Assembly (NCBI RefSeq): GCF_030159955.1
Contig: NZ_BSNK01000001.1
Span: forward strand, 1,302,001 to 1,366,000
Direction of reading: 5' to 3'
DNA: 64,000 bases
Source of the DNA: Algimonas ampicilliniresistens
GTDB taxonomy: Bacteria; Pseudomonadota; Alphaproteobacteria; Caulobacterales; Maricaulaceae
In this document: positions 55,378 to 64,000 of the stretch, in pieces
Layout of the letters: each line of letters opens with the position of its first letter
How positions within the stretch are numbered: position 1 is the stretch's first letter
Made by a program: the position numbers and the translations under genes
The notes under the pieces: model-generated
Told to the model about the DNA's origin: nothing
Databases searched by the model: none
The model's input: only the letters and a program-made list of their open reading frames with translations

Positions 55378-57594
55378 CTAGAATCGCTTTGTGACCTCAA
55401 CGCCATAGATCGAAGGCTCGTTGATGAAACCCGTGAAGTTATTAAAGTCCACGGCTCCCTCCAGCTCTGTCACAGCAAAGAGATTACGGACATAGACAGC
55501 GACTTCAAAATTATCCTTATGGATGTAACCGCCGCGCAGACCCACTTCTGTCAGACCGTCGCTGCGAAATTCCGCACTATCGTAGAGGAAGAAATTCACC
55601 GCGCTGCGATGGGCAACATCGCCAAAGACGAAAAACTCGCTATCATCTGACACCGGAATTCCGAACCGTGCCGACGCATTGGCGATATATTTCGGCGCTT
55701 GCGGTAAACGATTGCCATCAATCAGGGCGTTGCCTGTCACCGCATTGATCGGGTCTAGGATTGTGCAAGGCGCACCACAGGCACCGACTTCCAAAGACGC
55801 ATCGCGAATTTCGGTGTCGTTGATACTAAAGCCTGCTGTGAGTTCGACATGATCCGTCGGATTTAGGCCAGCATCTAGCTCAATGCCGCTGCCGCTCACC
55901 GCAGCAGCATTCAGGAGCTGATTAAAGTTTCCGGCCCCGCCAACAGCTGTCAGCTGCTGATTATCCGTCTCGAAGTAGAAGGCTGTGGCGTTCAATGTGC
56001 CGCGACCATCCCAAAAGCGCGATTTGAACCCGGCATCGATGGAATCAATGGTCTCAGTTTCCGCCGTCGTCACAGCATCACCAAAGACTATCCGGCCCTG
56101 TACGTTCGGGGCGCGGAACCCGCGAGCGTAGCGAGTGAACAGGTTAAGGGTGTCGTTAACCTCATAGTTGAGGGCAAGGTCGCCCGTCACAACCGTGTCA
56201 TTCAGACTGCGTTCGATTGGCCCCAGTGCACCAGAGCCAAACGGTCCAATTGTGCGGGACGCCACGAAATCTTTGTTCTCAACAGATAGGCGGATGCCGC
56301 CCGTCGCTGTGAGTCGATCGGTCGCTTGAAACGCGATGGAGGTAAAGAGCGCAAAAGCCTCTGTGTCCTGATCTTGAACGGCGCGACCATTGACGCCCCC
56401 GCCGAACAACGTGTCGAAGGACAGGCTCTCAATTTCTAGATTTTCGATAAAGGCAAAGCCGCCCAGCGTCACATTGACAGTATCTGTGGCATCGAAGTTG
56501 TAACGTAATTCCTGCGTCCACTGGCTGTGACCTGTGATGTTATCCTGGCTTTCGGCAGCAAATGGAATGAAGCCCGGGCCGGACGGCGGTGCAAAACCAG
56601 CGCCAAACCCGCCATCAACATCGCCACGCGCATCGACACGGACGCTCTCAAACGCCGTGATGGAAGTGAGTGTGCCACGGCCGAGGGCGCTATCAATCGT
56701 CAGGCTGGCACCGAAATTCTCAACATCGAGTATTTGTCCGGCGTCCTGAGCCGCTGTGAACCGGTCGAAATTCGGAACAAGCCCGCCCGTTCCTGGCTGG
56801 ATCGAATTGGCTCGGAATGTACGCGACCCCCCATCTAACTTACGACCGTGCAGGTTCAGCAGAACGTTCGTGTCTTCATTCGGTTCGAAGAGGAGTTGTA
56901 GACGCCCTGCATATTCGTTGAACTCTTCATAGGCCTCCTCAGATGGATTAGGCGCCGTGTTCTCAACATAATCATCGCGACTTTGAAACAAGCCCGACAG
57001 TCGCGCCGATACAGTCTCGGAAAGTGGTCCACTGACCGCGCCTTCAAGATCGACTGTATCGAACCGACCATAGGCCGCTCTGACATAGCCTTCTGTCTCA
57101 CGGGTCGGACGCGCGCTCTGGAACGTAATAACGCCAGCGGGCGTGTTCCTGCCAAAAAGTGTACCCTGTGGGCCGCGAAGCACTTCGATGCGATCAAGAT
57201 CAAAAACCGGAAATCCTTTCAGGACCGGGTTTTCTAGGACCACACCGTCATAGACGAGACTGACAGGTTGATTGGCGTTGAGATCAAAATCAGTATTGCC
57301 AAGGCCACGAATGTAGAACCGTGGAAAAGTTCGCCCGAACGACCCTTCAGCATAGAGGCTGGGGACTCGCGCCGAGAGAAACAGAATATCTTCGGCGCCT
57401 GAACTAGCCACATCAAGCTCTTCGCCCCGAATAACATCAAGGGATAGCGGTACGTCCTGCAGGCTCTGCTCACGCTTTTGTGCCGTGACGATAATCTCAT
57501 CGGCAATGTTGGATTGAGCGAAAGCGGACGACAAGCTCGTGCCTGCCATGAGGACCGTGCCAAGGGCGACGGTCGGAAGATAACTGGATTTCAT
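55378..57594 (-). CDS. TonB-dependent outer membrane receptor
   Basis: A 738-residue receptor from ATG 57594. It has a signal peptide (cleavage near SSAFAQ), a TonB-box-like DEIIVTAQKREQSLQDVPLS, a plug domain (IRGLGNTDFDLNANQPVSLVYDGV; LRGPQGTLFGRNTPAG), and a 22-strand-type barrel ending in VEVTKRF. The Q-K-R-E-Q-S-L box places it with the large FecA/CirA-like group common in marine proteobacteria; ligand is unknown. No Fur box is evident upstream. The adjacent amidohydrolase gene may share its substrate. Confidence 0.95.
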   Translation of the reverse strand: MKSSYLPTVALGTVLMAGTSLSSAFAQSNIADEIIVTAQKREQSLQDVPLSLDVIRGEELDVASSGAEDILFLSARVPSLYAEGSFGRTFPRFYIRGLGNTDFDLNANQPVSLVYDGVVLENPVLKGFPVFDLDRIEVLRGPQGTLFGRNTPAGVITFQSARPTRETEGYVRAAYGRFDTVDLEGAVSGPLSETVSARLSGLFQSRDDYVENTAPNPSEEAYEEFNEYAGRLQLLFEPNEDTNVLLNLHGRKLDGGSRTFRANSIQPGTGGLVPNFDRFTAAQDAGQILDVENFGASLTIDSALGRGTLTSITAFESVRVDARGDVDGGFGAGFAPPSGPGFIPFAAESQDNITGHSQWTQELRYNFDATDTVNVTLGGFAFIENLEIESLSFDTLFGGGVNGRAVQDQDTEAFALFTSIAFQATDRLTATGGIRLSVENKDFVASRTIGPFGSGALGPIERSLNDTVVTGDLALNYEVNDTLNLFTRYARGFRAPNVQGRIVFGDAVTTAETETIDSIDAGFKSRFWDGRGTLNATAFYFETDNQQLTAVGGAGNFNQLLNAAAVSGSGIELDAGLNPTDHVELTAGFSINDTEIRDASLEVGACGAPCTILDPINAVTGNALIDGNRLPQAPKYIANASARFGIPVSDDSEFFVFGDVAHRSAVNFFLYDSAEFRSDGLTEVGLRGGYIHKDNFEVAVYVRNLFAVTELEGAVDFNNFTGFINEPSIYGVEVTKRF

Positions 57595-57712
57595 GGACAC
57601 TCTCAAAACAACAAATGAAGTCCGCGCTAAACGGCGCAGCGACTCCATGGTCAACTTGATTGTGACGGTTTTACAACAACATACCGTGAGCGGAATGTGA
57701 TCTCATGAATAG

Positions 57713-59395
<1,683 letters not shown>

Positions 59396-59408
59396 TCACC
59401 AGTGGCGT

Positions 59409-59783
59409 TTACTCGTCAGTGTCGGTGGGGTCCGCAGGAGTTGTCGCAGGCTCTTCCAACGGGGTTGTCTCATCGGACGACTCGGCGGGTGAGGTCAAGC
59501 CACCAACTTCGTTGTCCACATTATCTAACGCACCACTGTCATTATTTTCGAGCGCAAATACGACTGAGAGCAAAAGAGACAGGATGAGAAAGATTGTACC
59601 GAGGATCGCTGTCATCCGCGCAACAGATGTCGTCGCCGCACGACCCGACATAAAGCCACCGCCTCCGCCACCACCGCCGCCGCCGCCAATACCCAGTGCA
59701 CCGCCTTCGGAGCGCTGAATCAGGATCAGTCCGGTCATGATGACCGAGAGGATGAGAAGGATAACAAGCAGGACGGTGGACAT
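59409..59783 (-). CDS. secG: Protein translocase subunit SecG
   Basis: A 124-residue inner-membrane protein with two transmembrane helices: STVLLVILLILSVIMTGLILIQRSEGG and LGTIFLILSLLLSVVFALE. The connecting loop starts with an unusually long run of about 11 consecutive glycines before FMSGRAATTSVARMT. SecG assists SecYEG during export. The acidic C-terminal tail (~85-124, Asn/Asp/Pro/Thr-rich) is longer than in E. coli. Confidence 0.96.
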   Translation of the reverse strand: MSTVLLVILLILSVIMTGLILIQRSEGGALGIGGGGGGGGGGGFMSGRAATTSVARMTAILGTIFLILSLLLSVVFALENNDSGALDNVDNEVGGLTSPAESSDETTPLEEPATTPADPTDTDE

Positions 59784-59872
59784 AGAGACTTCGCAGTAGG
59801 CGGATGGACGTCAATCAGACCGCCGGGCCATAAACCGGACAGGCGGCGGTTTCCAGCCTCAATGTCTGCCCG

Positions 59873-60460
59873 TTACATTTTGCCAGTCACATGGTGATAA
59901 ACAATCGGCACGTCCCGAGATGGACGGTTAGTTGGCAGTGAGCACTTCATCTGTCGGGCCATACCTTTGATATAAGCGCGCCGGACCAGACCGCGTTCGT
60001 AAGCCTGCCGCGCATCACGCTCATTTCCAGCTGCACCGGAAATGGCGCGAACCACACCACGAAAAGGAATCAACACGCTGCCAATGGTGGACGAGGTCGC
60101 ATTCAAAGCTGTTTGTTCACGGCGAACGGCTTCATCTTCGGGGATATCCAGATCAGAACCGAGCAAAGCGTTCAACGTGGCCAGATCGGCTTTGATCGCG
60201 TCGCAACTTGACGGGGCATTCGCGTATGGGTTTGTCATCGAAACCAGATATTCAGGGATTTCAATATCATTCAAACCAATGTCGTTGACGGGCGACGCCA
60301 TCGCAGATTGTACGTCCCGCGTTTCTGCACCCTGAAAGGAGCCCCGATCCTTCGTCGATGCACAGGCCACAAGGGACAGACCAATAAGGGTCAAGGCGGC
60401 GATTCGAGATGATGTCGCGGCGAGTAAACGCAGTTCTTTGCGGCTCGGTGCAATAGACAT
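59873..60460 (-). CDS. Lipoprotein of unknown function
   Basis: A 195-residue protein preceded by AGGAAG. The signal peptide ends LIGLSLVACAS, predicting lipidation at Cys ~33. The mature part has a conserved-looking EIPEYLVSMTNPYAN segment, a Leu-rich amphipathic helix, then a hydrophobic-but-Gly/Ala-containing stretch (TIGSVLIPFRGVVRAISGAAG) that may insert in a membrane, and an Arg/Tyr-rich helix (QAYERGLVRRAYIKGM). No family recognised. It lies between secG and thiG without obvious operon logic. Confidence 0.7.
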   Translation of the reverse strand: MSIAPSRKELRLLAATSSRIAALTLIGLSLVACASTKDRGSFQGAETRDVQSAMASPVNDIGLNDIEIPEYLVSMTNPYANAPSSCDAIKADLATLNALLGSDLDIPEDEAVRREQTALNATSSTIGSVLIPFRGVVRAISGAAGNERDARQAYERGLVRRAYIKGMARQMKCSLPTNRPSRDVPIVYHHVTGKM

Positions 60461-60517
60461 GTAACTTCCTTCCCCTAGCCGGGCTCTAGATTGAAGCAGC
60501 CTTAGACAACATTCAGC

Positions 60518-61300
60518 CTAAATAAGGCCGGCCAATGGCGAACTTGGATCGGCATAAAGTTTCTTTGGCATCCGTCCGGCCAGATAGGCCTCTCGACCCG
60601 CAATAACCGCATGTTTCATGGCGCGTGCCATTCTGACTGGGTCTTTGGCCTCGGCGATGGCCGTATTCATCAACACGCCGTCACAGCCCAATTCCATGGC
60701 CACCGTCGCGTCAGACGCTGTCCCGACCCCTGCATCGACAATGACAGGCACGGAGGACTGTTCGATAATCAGCCGGATATTAACGGGATTTTGGATACCC
60801 AGTCCTGATCCGATCGGTGCGCCCAGGGGCATAATCGCGGCAGCCCCCAAATCTTCGAGTTTACGCGCAAATACAGGGTCATCGCTGCAATATACCATGA
60901 CCTCAAACCCGTCTTCTTTCAGCAATTTCATGGCGCGAAGCGTCTCTTCCATATCGGGATAGAGATGTTTCGGATCTGACAGCACCTCCAGCTTCACTAA
61001 ATCCCAACCGCCCGCTTCTCTGGCGAGTCGGAGCGTCCGGATCGCATCTTCGCCCGTAAAACAGCCCGCCGTATTGGGCAGATAGGTTGTTTTTTCAGGG
61101 TCGATGAAGTCGGCCAGCATGGGCGCGGACGCATCTGACAAGTTCACGCGCCGGACAGCGACAGTGACAATATCAGCGCCAGACGCTGCGAGAGCATCGG
61201 CATTCTGCTGATAATCAGCATACTTGCCCGTGCCAATAATCAGGCGCGACTGAAAAGTCCGTCCCGCAACGATTAGATTGTCAGTAGAAGTTTCAGGCAC
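60518..61300 (-). CDS. thiG: Thiazole synthase ThiG
   Basis: Forms the thiazole phosphate moiety of thiamine from DXP, ThiS-thiocarboxylate and dehydroglycine or its equivalent. The 260-residue TIM barrel contains the Schiff-base Lys103 in DLVKLEVL, the TVAVRR start region, [13 protein letters not shown] and [10 protein letters not shown] (phosphate site). The start is GTG at 61300, directly after the thiS stop; GGCGG in the thiS end serves as the ribosome-binding site. thiE, thiO/thiH and other thiamine genes are not in view. Confidence 0.96.
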   Translation of the reverse strand: MPETSTDNLIVAGRTFQSRLIIGTGKYADYQQNADALAASGADIVTVAVRRVNLSDASAPMLADFIDPEKTTYLPNTAGCFTGEDAIRTLRLAREAGGWDLVKLEVLSDPKHLYPDMEETLRAMKLLKEDGFEVMVYCSDDPVFARKLEDLGAAAIMPLGAPIGSGLGIQNPVNIRLIIEQSSVPVIVDAGVGTASDATVAMELGCDGVLMNTAIAEAKDPVRMARAMKHAVIAGREAYLAGRMPKKLYADPSSPLAGLI

Positions 61301-61504
61301 TTAACCGCCTCCGATGAAGTGGATGATCTCGAGTTTATCGTGATCGTTGAGAATCACTTCGCCAAATGTACTTTTGGGAATGACTTCGAGATTGCGCTCA
61401 ATGGCAATTTTACGTTCCGGCAATCCCAGATGAGCGATCAGCATCGCAACGGTTAATCCGTCCGGAAGGTCGTCATGATCTTCGCCGTTTATAATGAGAT
61501 GCAT
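61301..61504 (-). CDS. thiS: Sulfur-carrier protein ThiS
   Basis: A 67-residue ubiquitin-like protein whose C-terminal Gly-Gly (here IGGG) is thiocarboxylated and donates sulfur to ThiG. Features: VAMLIAHLGLPERKIAIERNLEVIPKS and DKLEIIHFIGGG. It immediately precedes thiG with no spacer. No thiamine-pyrophosphate riboswitch is recognisable in the ~90 bases upstream shared with aroQ. Confidence 0.95.
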   Translation of the reverse strand: MHLIINGEDHDDLPDGLTVAMLIAHLGLPERKIAIERNLEVIPKSTFGEVILNDHDKLEIIHFIGGG

Positions 61505-61592
61505 CGCCTTACCGTGACTGGTCTTTGACTGACCGCTTGTTGAAATGCGAGCCGGGCGTTAACACGCAGCTCTTGCTTGCGCAAAGGACCCA

Positions 61593-62033
61593 ATGCCGAA
61601 AGCCATCCACATCATCAACGGCCCGAATCTTAATCTGCTTGGTACAAGAGAGCCTGAGATTTATGGGTCGCAAACCTTGGCCGACATTGAAACCCTGTGT
61701 CGGGACGCTGCGCCGCAAGCCAATATTACGTTCAAGCAGTCAAACATTGAAGGCGAATTGGTTGATTTCATTCAAGAAGCAGGTCGAGACGCCGATGTCA
61801 TCATCATCAATCCAGCCGCCTACACGCACACATCAGTCGCGCTGTACGATGCGTTGAAAGCCGTTGGCATTCCTGCAATTGAGATCCACCTCTCACAGCC
61901 CGCTGCGCGGGAAAGTTTTCGACGTCGGTCCTTTGTTTCAGAGGCTGCTGTTGGCACGATTAGCGGCTTTGGTGCAGAGTCCTATCTTTTAGGGCTGCAA
62001 GCTGCGTTAAATCTCGCTAAGGCGAGCGGATAA
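61593..62033 (+). CDS. aroQ: 3-Dehydroquinate dehydratase, type II
   Basis: Third step of the shikimate pathway. The 146-residue type II enzyme has INGPNLNLLGTREPEIYGSQTL with the catalytic Tyr24, FKQSNIEGELVDFIQEA, NPAAYTHTSVALYDAL and EIHLSQP with the catalytic His ~102. AAGGA lies just before the start. It leads an aroQ-accB-accC run, a common alphaproteobacterial order. Confidence 0.97.
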   Translation: MPKAIHIINGPNLNLLGTREPEIYGSQTLADIETLCRDAAPQANITFKQSNIEGELVDFIQEAGRDADVIIINPAAYTHTSVALYDALKAVGIPAIEIHLSQPAARESFRRRSFVSEAAVGTISGFGAESYLLGLQAALNLAKASG

Positions 62034-62051
62034 TTTTCGACGGAGACACCC

Positions 62052-62537
62052 ATGGCGACTACCAAGGGCAATACAGACCTCACTCTCATCAAGGAACTTG
62101 CGAAAGTTCTCGAAGGCAGTGAGCTCACAGAAATCGAAATGAAAAAGGGAGACCTGAAGATAAGGGTCTCTAAAAATGGCGGGCCGACCACACAGCATAT
62201 TATGGCTGGCACCCCTATGGCCGCGCCAGCTGCAGCCCCTGCCGCCAGCGCGGCTCCCGCAGCCGCAGCCCCCATGCCTACGGCAGCGCCGAAACAAGAT
62301 CATCCAGATGCGGTAACATCGCCTATGGTCGGCACTTGCTATCTACGCCCCTCACCAGATGCCGATCTGTTCGCAGAAATCGGGTCTAAGGTGAAAGAAG
62401 GCGACACCATCATGCTGGTCGAAGCCATGAAAACGTTCAACTCAATCACAGCCCCGAAATCCGGCACTCTATCCGCCGTCTTCATTGAAGACGTCTCTCC
62501 CGTCGAGTTCGGCGATTCGCTGTTCTTGATCGATTAG
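62052..62537 (+). CDS. accB: Biotin carboxyl carrier protein of acetyl-CoA carboxylase
   Basis: A 161-residue carrier with an N-terminal helical domain, an Ala/Pro linker (~52-80) and the biotinyl domain. The biotinylated Lys127 lies in [10 protein letters not shown], a variant in which Thr-Phe replaces the usual Met after AMK, as is normal in alphaproteobacteria. Carries CO2 from AccC to the carboxyltransferase in fatty-acid synthesis. It follows aroQ by 18 bases. Confidence 0.97.
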   Translation: MATTKGNTDLTLIKELAKVLEGSELTEIEMKKGDLKIRVSKNGGPTTQHIMAGTPMAAPAAAPAASAAPAAAAPMPTAAPKQDHPDAVTSPMVGTCYLRPSPDADLFAEIGSKVKEGDTIMLVEAMKTFNSITAPKSGTLSAVFIEDVSPVEFGDSLFLID

Positions 62538-62550
62538 GGCTGTTCCACCG

Positions 62551-63900
62551 ATGATCAGCAAGATCCTCATTGCCAATCGCGGCGAAATCGCCCTCCGCAT
62601 CCACCGTGCCTGTAAGGAAATGGGCCTGTCATCCGTGGCGGTCCATTCCACAGCGGATAAAGACGCGATGCATGTACGCTTGGCAGACGAATCCGTCTGC
62701 GTCGGCCCACCCTCCAGCACAGATAGTTACCTCAACATCCCAGCGATCATTGCAGCGTGCGAGATCACGGGCGCAGATGCTGTTCACCCCGGCTACGGAT
62801 TTTTGTCAGAAAATGCGCGCTTCGCTGAAATCGTTGAAGCGCACGGCCTGACCTTTATTGGCCCGACGGCGGAGCATATCCGCATTATGGGCGACAAAAT
62901 CACCGCCAAAGCGACTGTGGCTGCGGCTGGCATCCCGGTTGTACCCGGCAGTGACGGCGAAGTTCATGACTTCGCCGAAGCGAAGGAAATCGCGAAAGAA
63001 ATCGGTTTTCCTGTCCTGATCAAAGCCTCTGCAGGTGGCGGCGGTCGCGGGATGCGGCTGGCTGAAACCGAAGCCGATCTGGACGAAGCCCTACGCTCGG
63101 CCCAAACCGAGGCCGAAGCGGCCTTCGGGAACGGCGCGGTGTATCTGGAACGCTACCTCAAAGGTCCGCGCCATATCGAAATCCAAGTCCTCGCCGATAC
63201 ACATGGCAATGTCGTGCATTTGGGCGAACGAGATTGCTCGCTACAGCGCCGCAATCAAAAAGTTCTCGAAGAAGCCCCTTCTCCCGTTCTGACCCAGAAA
63301 GAGCGCACCGAAATCGGCAATATTACAGCGAAAGCCATCAAAGCGATCGGTTATCGCGGCGCTGGAACCGTTGAATATCTCTATGAGAATGGCGAATTCT
63401 TCTTCATCGAGATGAACACTCGACTGCAGGTCGAACACCCGGTCACGGAAGAAATCACTGGCATCGACCTCGTCCGCGAACAAATCCGTGTCGCGGATGG
63501 GCTAGCGCTTAATTACAAGCAAGCCGACATCAAGTTTAACGGCCATTCCATCGAGTGTCGTATCAATGCCGAACATCCCTTCACCTTCGCACCCTCACCC
63601 GGCAAAGTCGAAGATTTCCATGCGCCCGGTGGGATGAATACACGTATGGATTCAGGCCTCTACACCGGATATTCTGTGCCACCACACTATGACAGTCTGG
63701 TCGGCAAACTGATCGTTTGGGGCCATACGCGCGAGGGCGCAATTTTACGCCTACGCCGTGCATTGGGTGAGATGGTCATCTCCGGCATCACAACCAATAA
63801 GGCGCTGCATGAAGCCTTGATTGAGGATTCAGAGTTCCAATCAGGCGATTACAATATCCATTGGCTGGAAAAGTGGCTTAAGGAGCGCGCGAGCGAGTAA
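62551..63900 (+). CDS. accC: Acetyl-CoA carboxylase, biotin carboxylase subunit
   Basis: ATP-grasp enzyme of 449 residues that carboxylates biotin on AccB. Motifs: [29 protein letters not shown], the glycine-rich loop [45 protein letters not shown] and NAEHPF. Its TAA overlaps the start of the next gene by one base. Confidence 0.98.
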   Translation: MISKILIANRGEIALRIHRACKEMGLSSVAVHSTADKDAMHVRLADESVCVGPPSSTDSYLNIPAIIAACEITGADAVHPGYGFLSENARFAEIVEAHGLTFIGPTAEHIRIMGDKITAKATVAAAGIPVVPGSDGEVHDFAEAKEIAKEIGFPVLIKASAGGGGRGMRLAETEADLDEALRSAQTEAEAAFGNGAVYLERYLKGPRHIEIQVLADTHGNVVHLGERDCSLQRRNQKVLEEAPSPVLTQKERTEIGNITAKAIKAIGYRGAGTVEYLYENGEFFFIEMNTRLQVEHPVTEEITGIDLVREQIRVADGLALNYKQADIKFNGHSIECRINAEHPFTFAPSPGKVEDFHAPGGMNTRMDSGLYTGYSVPPHYDSLVGKLIVWGHTREGAILRLRRALGEMVISGITTNKALHEALIEDSEFQSGDYNIHWLEKWLKERASE

Positions 63901-64000
63901 TGCTCCTCGTCATCGACAATTACGACAGCTTTACCTTCAACCTCGTCCACTACGCGCAAGAGCTGGGCGCGGAGACTAAGGTTGTGCGCAATGATGAGTT
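63900..64000 (+). CDS. Anthranilate/aminodeoxychorismate synthase glutaminase, N-terminal part (cut by window edge)
   Basis: The frame starts at 63900 (ATG overlapping the accC stop as TAATG) and runs off the window. The visible 33 residues begin [23 protein letters not shown], diagnostic of the TrpG/PabA glutamine amidotransferase family, which feeds ammonia to chorismate-using synthases. Whether it serves tryptophan, folate or both cannot be told here. Position after accC suggests a shared transcript. Confidence 0.8.
   Translation, partial: MLLVIDNYDSFTFNLVHYAQELGAETKVVRNDE

Noticed and set aside
61505-61592. Thiamine-pyrophosphate riboswitch before thiSG
   Set aside because: Only ~90 bases separate thiS from divergent aroQ and I cannot see the conserved THI-box sequences.

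Overview
The window reads as a stretch of ordinary chromosome from a free-living, probably marine, alphaproteobacterium of the Hyphomonadaceae/Maricaulales/Robiginitomaculum type. The evidence is the gene order guaB-rsmB-guaA, the cluster murA-DUF2948-UPF0262-phosphatase-infA-maf-RNase E/G-yacG, rlmE next to a Ppx/GppA gene, a COQ4 homologue, many lipoprotein peptidases and a TonB receptor. GC looks mid-50s by eye. The family-level placement is inference. I see no integrase, transposase, insertion sequence, CRISPR array or plasmid/phage backbone, and both tRNA genes are intact. No gene-free stretch exceeds about 200 bases.

Layout. 1-2.4 kb: end of an amidohydrolase and a DEAD-box helicase (+). 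2.4-8.7 kb (-): gppA-like, rlmE, guaB, rsmB, guaA, linking GTP synthesis, rRNA methylation and (p)ppGpp/polyphosphate hydrolysis. 8.8-13.1 kb (-): transketolase, a DUF442 rhodanese/phosphatase-like protein and a SulP transporter. 13.2-15.3 kb (-): feoAB behind a Fur-like box. tRNA-Phe and a GDPD-like gene follow. 16.4-21.3 kb (-): the conserved murA-to-yacG cluster, which lacks the hisD usually found inside it, headed by a 47-aa basic protein gene and tRNA-Thr. 21.6-26.7 kb: an exported methyltransferase-fold lipoprotein, a secreted lectin-like protein, a membrane CadC-type regulator and a hybrid histidine kinase. 26.7-33 kb: a lipoprotein amidohydrolase, YajQ, and an SDR-SDR-kinase-acyl-CoA dehydrogenase operon resembling a split ACAD10/11 system.

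33-36.7 kb is the most unusual part. It holds a DUF3667 membrane protein, a holin/M15-endolysin pair of the type used for gene-transfer-agent release, and a membrane-anchored protein with a histone-H1-like Lys/Ala/Pro tail and a DUF2853-like C-terminus. 36.8-45.9 kb: nitronate monooxygenase, two divergent M28 lipoprotein peptidases, two overlapping glycosyltransferases, a secreted M1 aminopeptidase and a DUF6702 protein. 46-52 kb: glutathione transferases, VOC, outer-membrane protein, pirin, COQ4, cupin, ribosomal protein S21 and an epoxide-hydrolase-like enzyme. 52-57.6 kb (-): a very large beta-propeller amidohydrolase and a TonB receptor. 57.7-64 kb: pyrG, secG, a lipoprotein, thiSG, then aroQ-accB-accC and the start of an anthranilate/aminodeoxychorismate synthase glutaminase (+).

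Starts were reassigned inward wherever the longest frame carried an implausible N-terminal extension. Functional calls rest on motif recognition by eye; no database search was possible.
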